Source: Amnibacterium sp.
Lineage (GTDB): Bacteria; Actinomycetota; Actinomycetes; Actinomycetales; Microbacteriaceae
Length of the DNA: 55,645 bases
Assembly (NCBI RefSeq): GCF_025463795.1
Contig: NZ_JAODBE010000053.1
Coordinates: 1-55,645, forward strand
Direction: 5' to 3'
Shown here: piece by piece, positions 45,830 through 52,611 of the stretch
Layout of the letters: every line of letters begins with the position of its first letter
Position numbering within the stretch: position 1 is the stretch's first letter
Notes under the pieces: model-generated
Database searches by the model: none
Told to the model about the DNA's origin: nothing
Seen by the model: only the letters and a program-made list of their open reading frames with translations
Translations under genes and position numbers: made by a program

Positions 45830-47044
45830 TCACCGGAGGTCCTCCCGCGTCCACAGCCCGACCGCGTCGGGTTGGAGCGTGCGCTCGATCGCGTCCACGA
45901 GATCCGCTCCTGCGGTGTGCGGATCGACACCGCTCCGGATGCGCTCGCCGAACGCGGTGACGACCTTCTCGGCGTCGTACTGCGCCCGGTCGAACCGGCG
46001 GTCGACGAGTCGCCGGACGAGGCGCAGCAGCGGGAGGAAGACGCCGGCCGCGGTGAGTGTCGCGAGCGCGACACCGACAGACGGGAGTCTCGGCAACAGC
46101 TGCGACAGCAGGACCACCACGCCGAAGTAGACCGCGATGATTCCGAGGCTGACGACGACGTACGCCGCGGTTCTCGAGATGATCCGGTCGATCGAGTAGA
46201 GGCCCGTGCGCAGCACGGCGAACAGGATGGAGAGCGGGATGAGGGAGTAGGTGAGGGTGCTGACGAGGTCCCAGGCCCTCGCGACGGCGCCCGCTGTTCC
46301 GGGCGTGCTGTCGTCACCGAAGAGCAGGTTCTCGAACCAGCCAGACACGAGCACGCCGACCACGATCGCGAACGCCCAGAACATCCAGCGCAGCTGCGTG
46401 CGCTCGGTCGAGCCGGCGTTCCGATAGCGCACGAACAGAGACACGAGGGAGCCGACGCCGGAGGTGCCGAGCAGCAGCAGCGCGACGAGGATCGAGGTCG
46501 ACGACGGGACATGCCCCCAGCCGAGGTAGGCGGGATTCGGGAGATCTGTGGCGTCGATCCGGCGAGGAAGTACGGCGCCCAGCGCCGAGGCGACGACGAT
46601 CGCCCCGATCGTGTACCCCGAGAACCAGCGCCACCGCGGGGACGGCAGCCGGCCATCGGGGAAGCGCAGGGGGAGCTGCGTGAGGAGCAGCCCGATCGGC
46701 GGGAGCCAGGCCCACACGCTCTGCCCGCCGTACCAGAGCATCCACGCAGCGACCCCCGGCGCGGAGTGCAGCGTCGCGATTCCGACCGCCGCGGTCGGAC
46801 CTTGCGCGGTCGTGAGCAGCGCGATCGCGAGGAGGATCCAGCCCAGCGCCACCTGTGGTCGCTTCCAGGCCAGGACCCACCCGACCCCGATGATGCACAT
46901 CGTGAAGACCGCGATCTCCGGGCTCCAGTTGATGAGCTGATCGTGCCGCGGTGTCACGACGACGAGCAGCAGGACCTCCGACCCGAGGCAGATTCCGGCC
47001 AGCACGTGGGCGAGGACCGGCAGCCCGCGTGCGCGATCGTTCAT
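45830..47044 (-). CDS. Polytopic sensor-like membrane protein, paralogue 1 (no kinase domain)
   Basis: A 404-aa protein with about eight membrane segments. The conserved part is WMLWYGGQSVWAWLPPIGLL, LPLRFPDGRLPSPRWRWFS, then LYSIDRIISRTAAYVVVSLG, and the cytoplasmic end RRLVDRRFDRAQYDAEKVVT with TLQPDAVGLWTREDLR. This is the layout of the sensor half of actinobacterial NarL-type histidine kinases, but the protein stops where the H-box would begin. It is the last of three tandem paralogues and of the whole rsbU-led operon; its ATG overlaps the stop of paralogue 2 (ATGA). Confidence 0.85.
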   Translation of the reverse strand: MNDRARGLPVLAHVLAGICLGSEVLLLVVVTPRHDQLINWSPEIAVFTMCIIGVGWVLAWKRPQVALGWILLAIALLTTAQGPTAAVGIATLHSAPGVAAWMLWYGGQSVWAWLPPIGLLLTQLPLRFPDGRLPSPRWRWFSGYTIGAIVVASALGAVLPRRIDATDLPNPAYLGWGHVPSSTSILVALLLLGTSGVGSLVSLFVRYRNAGSTERTQLRWMFWAFAIVVGVLVSGWFENLLFGDDSTPGTAGAVARAWDLVSTLTYSLIPLSILFAVLRTGLYSIDRIISRTAAYVVVSLGIIAVYFGVVVLLSQLLPRLPSVGVALATLTAAGVFLPLLRLVRRLVDRRFDRAQYDAEKVVTAFGERIRSGVDPHTAGADLVDAIERTLQPDAVGLWTREDLR

Positions 47045-48231
47045 CGCGGATCCTCCCTGGTCCAGAGTCCGAGCGCGGTGGGCTGCAGCGTCTGACTGAC
47101 CGCACCGAGCAGGTCGGCGCCGGCGGTGTGCGGATCGGCGCCGTTCCGGACCCGTCGGCCGAAGTGCTCGACGACGGTCTGCGCGTCGTACTGCGCCCGA
47201 TCGAAGCGCCGGTCGATGACCCGCCGCACGAGTCGCAGCAGCGGGAGGAACACGGCTGCCGCGGTGAGGGTGGCGATCGCGACGCCGATCGCGGGCAGCC
47301 CGGAGAACAGGAGGGACACGAGCAGGAGCGCGCCGCCGTAGACGGCGAGCGTCCCGAGCGTGACGATCGCGTACGCCGCGGTTCTCGAGATGATTCGGTC
47401 GATCGAGTAGAGGCCCCGCCGCAGCACGGCGAAGAGGATCGCCAGCGGGATCAGCGAGTACCCGAAGCCGATCGCGTACTGCAGCGTCAGCGCGACCGGG
47501 TTCGGCAGGCCGTCGTCGCCCGAGGGGCCGATGACCGCCGCGGCGATCGAACCGAGCACGAGGATCGACGTGGCGACGGTCGCCGCCCAGAACACCCAGC
47601 GGAGCTGCGTGCGCTCGACCACACGGGCGTGCCGGTAGCGGACGACGAGGGACGCGACCGAGCCGACGAAGGCGGGCACGAGCACGGCGAAGCCGAGCAG
47701 ATCGAGGACACCCGTCGCATCCCCGAAGTCGATGTACGTCGGGTTCGGCAGGCCGCGACCCACCTCCCTGCCCTGGGTCATGGCCTCGAGGCACGCGAGC
47801 GCGCCCAGGAGGATCGCCGACCGCGAGAACCAGCGCCAGCCGCTCGACGGCAACCGCCCGGTCGGGAAGCGGAGCGGCACCTGGGTGACGAGCAGGATCA
47901 GCGGAGGGAGCCAGCTCCACTGGTTGTCGCCGCCCCACCAGAGCAGCCAGGTCGCCGCAGCGGGCGCGGTGTGCGCGAGCTCGGACCCGGCGAACCCGGC
48001 GAGCCCCTGCAGCCCGAACAGCAGCGCTATCAGCAGGAGCAGCCAGCCCAGCGCCATGTCCGGTCGGCGCCAGGCCAGCAGCCAGCCGACCGTCAGCGTG
48101 ATCGCGGTGAACACGAGGATCGGCAGACCCCAGGTGATCGTGTTCGCGGCCGCGCCGCTGGCGACGAGCGACAGGACGATCCCGGCGACGCTGATGACGG
48201 CGAGCGCGTGCGCGAGGAGCGGGCGCCTCAT
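47041..48231 (-). CDS. Polytopic sensor-like membrane protein, paralogue 2 (no kinase domain)
   Basis: A 396-aa paralogue with the same signature blocks: WLLWWGGDNQWSWLPPLILL, VPLRFPTGRLPSSGWRWFSR, LYSIDRIISRTAAYAIVTLG, VIDRRFDRAQYDAQTVVEHF, DPHTAGADLLGAVSQTLQPT, LGLWTREDPR. It starts at ATG 48231 overlapping the stop of paralogue 3. Over the C-terminal 130 residues it is closer to paralogue 1 than to paralogue 3, so a stepwise tandem duplication is likely. Confidence 0.85.
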   Translation of the reverse strand: MRRPLLAHALAVISVAGIVLSLVASGAAANTITWGLPILVFTAITLTVGWLLAWRRPDMALGWLLLLIALLFGLQGLAGFAGSELAHTAPAAATWLLWWGGDNQWSWLPPLILLVTQVPLRFPTGRLPSSGWRWFSRSAILLGALACLEAMTQGREVGRGLPNPTYIDFGDATGVLDLLGFAVLVPAFVGSVASLVVRYRHARVVERTQLRWVFWAATVATSILVLGSIAAAVIGPSGDDGLPNPVALTLQYAIGFGYSLIPLAILFAVLRRGLYSIDRIISRTAAYAIVTLGTLAVYGGALLLVSLLFSGLPAIGVAIATLTAAAVFLPLLRLVRRVIDRRFDRAQYDAQTVVEHFGRRVRNGADPHTAGADLLGAVSQTLQPTALGLWTREDPR

Positions 48232-49421
48232 CGCCGGTCCCGCCGCACCCAGAGCCCGATGGCCGACGGCTGCAGGGTCTGCCCGACCGCCCCGATGAGA
48301 TCGATCCCGGCGGTGTGCGGGTCGGCGCCGTTGCGGATGCGCTCGCCGAACGCGACGACGACCCGTTCGGCGTCGTACTGGGAGCGGTTGAAGACGCGGT
48401 CGATCAGGCGGCGGATCCAGCGAAGCGCCGGGAGGAACACGGTCGCGGCGGCGAGGGTGGCGAGCGCGACGACGACCGGGGGCGTGTGCTCCTGCGCGCC
48501 CGGGATCAGCAGCGAGATCAGGAGGACCACGAGCGCGTAGGTGCCGATCACGACGAGCGTCACGATCGCGTAGGCGGCGGTGCGGGAGATGAGGCGATCG
48601 ATCTCGTACAGCCGGTACCGCAGCACCGCGATCCCGATCGCGATCGGAATCAGCGCGTACGCGAGCAGCACCCAGCTCTGGAGCCACTCGAGCTCGAACG
48701 GAAGCGGCCAGCTCAGGACCAGCGCCGCGATCGCGATCACCACGGCCCAGAGCATCCAGCGCACCTGGGCGCGTCCGAGGGCGTCCGCGTGGCGGTACCG
48801 CACGACGAGGGAGGAGATGCAGACCGCGAAGCATGCCGCGAACAGGCCGAAGAAGACGAGCTGCAGGGATGGTTCGATTCCGATCGCCTCGATGTAGACG
48901 GGGTTCGGCACTCCGGTGTCGACCGTCTTCGAGCTGGTGCCGAGGTAGAAGATCGTGAGGAGGAGCGAGACGACGGTGACGCGGGAGAACCAGCGCCAGC
49001 GCGGCGAGGGAAGCCTCCCGTCGGGGAAGCGCAGCGGCAGCTGCACGAGCAGCAGCCAGACCGGGGGCACCCAGGACCAGGAGTCGACCCTGTCCGATCC
49101 GGTGTACCACAGGATCCACTGCGCGAGGCCGGGCGCGGTCGGCCGCACCGCCTCGGCGAGCAGCCCGAGAGGTGCGACGAGGACGAACAGCGCCGGGATC
49201 GCCATCAGGATCCAGCCGATGGGGTGGTGGGCCAGCCGCAGGGCGAGCAGCCAGCCGACGGCCAGCGTCACCACGAGCAGCAGGAGGTAGGGCAGGCCAT
49301 CGGAGAAGGACTCGCCGGACAGGAGCCCGCCGATGATCATGACCGTGATCGAGCCGACCGTGACCGCGGCGATCGCGTGCGCGAGCACGCGCAGCCCGAC
49401 GGAATCCGCCGTGGTGCTCAT
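48228..49421 (-). CDS. Polytopic sensor-like membrane protein, paralogue 3 (no kinase domain)
   Basis: A 397-aa paralogue, the most divergent: the middle motif reads LYEIDRLISRTAAYAIVTLV, and the end RWIRRLIDRVFNRSQYDAER, then TLQPSAIGLWVRRDRR. LYEIDRLISRT is also the form found in real histidine kinases of this sensor type. The start ATG at 49421 overlaps the stop of the unknown soluble protein gene; a longer reading upstream is that gene's shadow. Confidence 0.85.
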   Translation of the reverse strand: MSTTADSVGLRVLAHAIAAVTVGSITVMIIGGLLSGESFSDGLPYLLLLVVTLAVGWLLALRLAHHPIGWILMAIPALFVLVAPLGLLAEAVRPTAPGLAQWILWYTGSDRVDSWSWVPPVWLLLVQLPLRFPDGRLPSPRWRWFSRVTVVSLLLTIFYLGTSSKTVDTGVPNPVYIEAIGIEPSLQLVFFGLFAACFAVCISSLVVRYRHADALGRAQVRWMLWAVVIAIAALVLSWPLPFELEWLQSWVLLAYALIPIAIGIAVLRYRLYEIDRLISRTAAYAIVTLVVIGTYALVVLLISLLIPGAQEHTPPVVVALATLAAATVFLPALRWIRRLIDRVFNRSQYDAERVVVAFGERIRNGADPHTAGIDLIGAVGQTLQPSAIGLWVRRDRR

Positions 49422-50125
49422 GCGACGGGTGAGCTCCGCCGCGGCCGGCGCAGAGCTCGTGTCACGGTGTGCCACACGGTTCGGATGCCGGAGTTGCGCA
49501 CCACGTTCCTCCAGTGCTTCCAGATCCTCCGGTCGTCGACGCACTCGGTCGTCTGGGTGATCGCCGGATGGTGGACGCCGTGAGCCGCCGCGAGATTCCG
49601 CAGGGTGCCGGCCCAGAACCGGTCCTCGCTCGGCTTGATGACGAACCAGCCCGCTTCGAAGATCGGGTCGGAGGTGCGGAGCAGGATGTCGATCCGCGCG
49701 CGGGTGCCCGCCTCCGTCTCCTCGGCCGAGAACGTGATCATGGCCGCGAACATGTGGCCCTCCGGCGTGATGAACGTGAACGACACGTCGTCCGCGTACA
49801 GCACGAGGATCCCGGTCGTGACCGGACCGGCCTCCAGCGGGGCGACGTCACCGGGCGCGATGCCGGTGAGACCGCCGTGGAACCGCGAGCCGGCCGGCCA
49901 GTAGGAGCCGAAGTGCGCCCGCCAGTCGGCCACGAGGGCCTGCGGGCTCACCGTGGGCCCGAACTCGGCGATGCTGATGCGGTGCCACAGCCGGCCGAAA
50001 CCCTGCTGGGGCCCGGCGACCCGTCGACCCTCGATGTTGTAACCGATCGCCTTCACCTCGTCGGTGACGTGCAGCCGGTCGACCTTCTTCGCCCAGCTCA
50101 CCGCGTCGCGCGGCTCGTCGCTCAT
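49418..50125 (-). CDS. Conserved soluble protein of unknown function in the rsb-like operon
   Basis: A 235-aa protein from ATG 50125 with AAGGAGG 6 bases upstream. It shows AEFGPTVSPQALVADWRAHF, FHGGLTGIAPGDVAPLEAGP, VLYADDVSFTFITPEGHMFA and WFVIKPSEDRFWAGTLRNLA, suggesting a START/SRPBCC-like or DUF1990-like barrel, and a basic C terminus (RALRRPRRSSPVA). Not firmly recognised. Between the STAS genes and the membrane paralogues, it may link the two. Confidence 0.8.
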   Translation of the reverse strand: MSDEPRDAVSWAKKVDRLHVTDEVKAIGYNIEGRRVAGPQQGFGRLWHRISIAEFGPTVSPQALVADWRAHFGSYWPAGSRFHGGLTGIAPGDVAPLEAGPVTTGILVLYADDVSFTFITPEGHMFAAMITFSAEETEAGTRARIDILLRTSDPIFEAGWFVIKPSEDRFWAGTLRNLAAAHGVHHPAITQTTECVDDRRIWKHWRNVVRNSGIRTVWHTVTRALRRPRRSSPVA

Positions 50126-50136
50126 CACGGCCTCCT

Positions 50137-50487
50137 TCACCGCGTCGCCACTGCGGCGGCGGTGGTGTCGAACAGTCCGATCGCCTCGTCGAGGCGCGTG
50201 AGCTCGAAGATCTGCCGGTAGTGGGTGGTCAGGCCGACGGCGGCGATGCGCTGCTGCCGGCGCTGGCCCCGGACCAGGAGGGTGACGAGCATGCCGATGC
50301 CGCCGCTGTTCATGTAGTCCATGCCCGTGAAGTCCAGGACGATGACCTTCGCACCGGTGTCGCTCGCCTCCTCGTGGGCGGCCATCAGGTCCTGCTCGCA
50401 GGCCGCTGTCACGTCGCCGGCGACCTGGATGACGGCGGCGTTCGGGGGATAGGTGTCCACGCTGAGGCGGGCTGCCGAGAGGGCCAC
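50137..50487 (-). CDS. STAS-domain anti-sigma factor antagonist (1)
   Basis: A 116-aa RsbV/SpoIIAA-like protein: VIQVAGDVTAACEQDLMAAH, VIVLDFTGMDYMNSGGIGML with the phospho-acceptor Ser in MNSGGI near residue 62. In partner switching the unphosphorylated form captures the anti-sigma kinase. It lies 9 bases after the second STAS gene. Confidence 0.93.
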   Translation of the reverse strand: MALSAARLSVDTYPPNAAVIQVAGDVTAACEQDLMAAHEEASDTGAKVIVLDFTGMDYMNSGGIGMLVTLLVRGQRRQQRIAAVGLTTHYRQIFELTRLDEAIGLFDTTAAAVATR

Positions 50488-50496
50488 GTCCTGCTC

Positions 50497-50814
50497 CTAG
50501 GCGTCCGCCGGCTGGACGATCTCGATGAAGTCGCTCAGCCGGGTGATCTCGAAGATGTGCACGTAGTGGGCCGTGAGCCCGGTCGCGTGGACGGAGGCAC
50601 GACGGCTGCGGGCGCGAGCGAGCAGGCCGACGATGATGGCGATCCCGGTCGAGTTGATGTAGTCGACGTCGTCGAAGACCAGCTCGATGTCCGTCGCCGC
50701 TGAGGTGGAGGCGGCGACCTCCTCGAACGCCGTGGTGGCGTCTCGGTCGATGCGACCGGAGAGGTGGACGACGATCGTGCCGCCTCGCTCCTCGGTCGCG
50801 AAGGTCAGGCTCAT
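50497..50814 (-). CDS. STAS-domain anti-sigma factor antagonist (2)
   Basis: A 105-aa STAS protein: TIVVHLSGRIDRDATTAFEE, ELVFDDVDYINSTGIAIIVG with phospho-acceptor Ser in INSTGI near residue 56. Its C-terminal half is alike STAS (1) (LTAHYVHIFEITRLSDFI against LTTHYRQIFELTRLDEAI), so the two are paralogues. The ATG overlaps the phosphatase-kinase stop (ATGA). Confidence 0.93.
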   Translation of the reverse strand: MSLTFATEERGGTIVVHLSGRIDRDATTAFEEVAASTSAATDIELVFDDVDYINSTGIAIIVGLLARARSRRASVHATGLTAHYVHIFEITRLSDFIEIVQPADA

Positions 50815-52484
50815 GACTCGTTCCCTTCGTGCTCGGTGGTGTGCATGACGAGCCGGACGATGTGCCGGTCGCCGTCGGTGATCTCCTCGACCCGGTCCGT
50901 GAGCTCGCGGACGAGGAACAGACCCCAGCCGCGCGGGGCCTGCAGCCCGGCGAGCTTCAGGTCGATGTCCGGGATGTCGGCCTCGCTCCGACGACCCCGG
51001 CCGAAGTCCGCGACGTCGACCGTGATCGACTCGGCGGTGCGGCGCACCACGACCTCGACGTCGAGGTTCTGGTCGCCGCGGTTGCCGTGCTCGATCGCAT
51101 TCATCGCCGTCTCGCTGACGGCGGTCTTCAGGTCCTCGAGCCGCCGTGCGGGGAGGGCGCCCTCGACGATCGCGGCGACCCGGTCCATCACGTCGCGCTC
51201 GCCGCCCGCGATGCTCGGCACGGCGAAGCTCACGGTGTCGTGGTAGCCGGAGGAGCGCCCCCGGTGGAGCGTGACGAGCGTGATGTCGTCCTCCTGCTCG
51301 ACGCCGACGGAGAACGCGGAGAGCGACTCGATCGCCCGGTCGACGAGTTCATCGCCCGATCGGGCACCGGCCACGACCTCGCCGGTGCGACCGAACCCGA
51401 ACATCTCGCCGGCCCTGTCGTGCTGCTCGGTGATGCCGTCGCTGTACAGCAGCACGATGTCGTCGGGCTCGATGACCGTCTCGACGTCGTCATAGCGGCT
51501 ACCCGGCATGAGACCCAGAGGCATTCCTCGGGCCGCCAGCTGCACCACCTGACCCGCGCGGCTGATGTACGGGAGGTTGTGGCCCGCGTTCGCGAAGAGC
51601 GTGCGTCCGGTGTCCAGCTCGATCACCAGCACCTGGCATGTGACGAACATGTTCATCGGGATCTGAGGGATCAGCAGCTCGTTGACCCGCCGAAGCACCT
51701 CGCTCGGTGAGCTCGTCACCTCCGCCGCGGACCGGAGGAGCGCGGTCGTGCTCGCCATCACGAGCGCGGCCGGGATGCCCTTGTCGGTGACATCGCCGGT
51801 CACGACCATCACACGGCCGTCGGCGAGCTGGATCACGTCGTAGAAGTCGCCGCCGACGGTCCGCGCCGGGCGGTAGAACGCGGCCACGTGCCAGCCGCCC
51901 AGCTCCGGCAGCTCGGCGGGGAGGAACTGCTGCTGGACGAGCTGCGCGACGTGCAGCTCCTGCTCGATGCGCTCGCGGTCGCGGACCTCGTTCTCCTGCT
52001 GCCGCATCACCTGCCCGAGCCGGAGGGCCGGGGCTGCGTAGCGCGTGAGGCTGTCGAGCAGCCGCCGGTCGTTCCGCGTGTAGGTGCGCTCCGAGAGCCG
52101 TGGGCCGAGCGCGAGCACGCCGACGAGCTCGCCTGAGGTGATGAGCGGCACGACGACCTGGGCCCCCTGCTCCCGCAGCCGGGCGACGGCAGGTGACGTC
52201 GGCGGCAGCGTCTTGATCTCGAGGGGACCGGGGGCGTCCTGAAGGAAGGTGAGGAGGGGATCGCCCGGGTCGATGCGGACCTCGATGGTGGTCGCGCGAG
52301 AGTCGGTCGGGTTCAGCTCCGCGCGTCGTGCAGCTTTCCGCGCTGCGCGCGCCTCCTTCGCCGCCCGTCGCCGAGCCCCGCGCCGAGGTGCGGGTTCGGT
52401 GGCGACGCCAGGTGTGCGGGTCAGCACGACCGGGGGATCGGTCACGACCTTCCCGTCCTCGCGGCTCTCGACCGTGCGGGTCAT
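50811..52484 (-). CDS. RsbU-type PP2C phosphatase fused to RsbW-type ATPase
   Basis: A 557-aa protein joining opposing activities of a partner switch. Residues 1-60 are a basic Ala/Arg segment; GAF about 70-165; coiled linker with ERIEQELHVAQLVQQQFLP. SpoIIE phosphatase about 195-400 has metal Asp motifs VGGDFYDVI, TGDVTDKGIPAALVMA, YSDGITEQHD, EQEDDITLVTL. HATPase_c about 415-550 has AVSETAMNAIEHGN (N-box), DVADFGRGRR and RGWGLFLVRELTD. The phosphatase should activate the STAS proteins while the ATPase phosphorylates or binds them. It leads the seven-gene operon and is divergent from the SARP regulator. Confidence 0.95.
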   Translation of the reverse strand: MTRTVESREDGKVVTDPPVVLTRTPGVATEPAPRRGARRRAAKEARAARKAARRAELNPTDSRATTIEVRIDPGDPLLTFLQDAPGPLEIKTLPPTSPAVARLREQGAQVVVPLITSGELVGVLALGPRLSERTYTRNDRRLLDSLTRYAAPALRLGQVMRQQENEVRDRERIEQELHVAQLVQQQFLPAELPELGGWHVAAFYRPARTVGGDFYDVIQLADGRVMVVTGDVTDKGIPAALVMASTTALLRSAAEVTSSPSEVLRRVNELLIPQIPMNMFVTCQVLVIELDTGRTLFANAGHNLPYISRAGQVVQLAARGMPLGLMPGSRYDDVETVIEPDDIVLLYSDGITEQHDRAGEMFGFGRTGEVVAGARSGDELVDRAIESLSAFSVGVEQEDDITLVTLHRGRSSGYHDTVSFAVPSIAGGERDVMDRVAAIVEGALPARRLEDLKTAVSETAMNAIEHGNRGDQNLDVEVVVRRTAESITVDVADFGRGRRSEADIPDIDLKLAGLQAPRGWGLFLVRELTDRVEEITDGDRHIVRLVMHTTEHEGNES

Positions 52485-52611
52485 CTGCGCCTCCTCGATC
52501 GCTCGATACGTCGATCCTGCGCAGGCGCCGTTCCGGGATCGTTACGAAGCCTCCCGATCTGCGATCATGCGGAACGCATCCAGAGGTCACCGGCGTTACG
52601 GAGGAGCGGTC

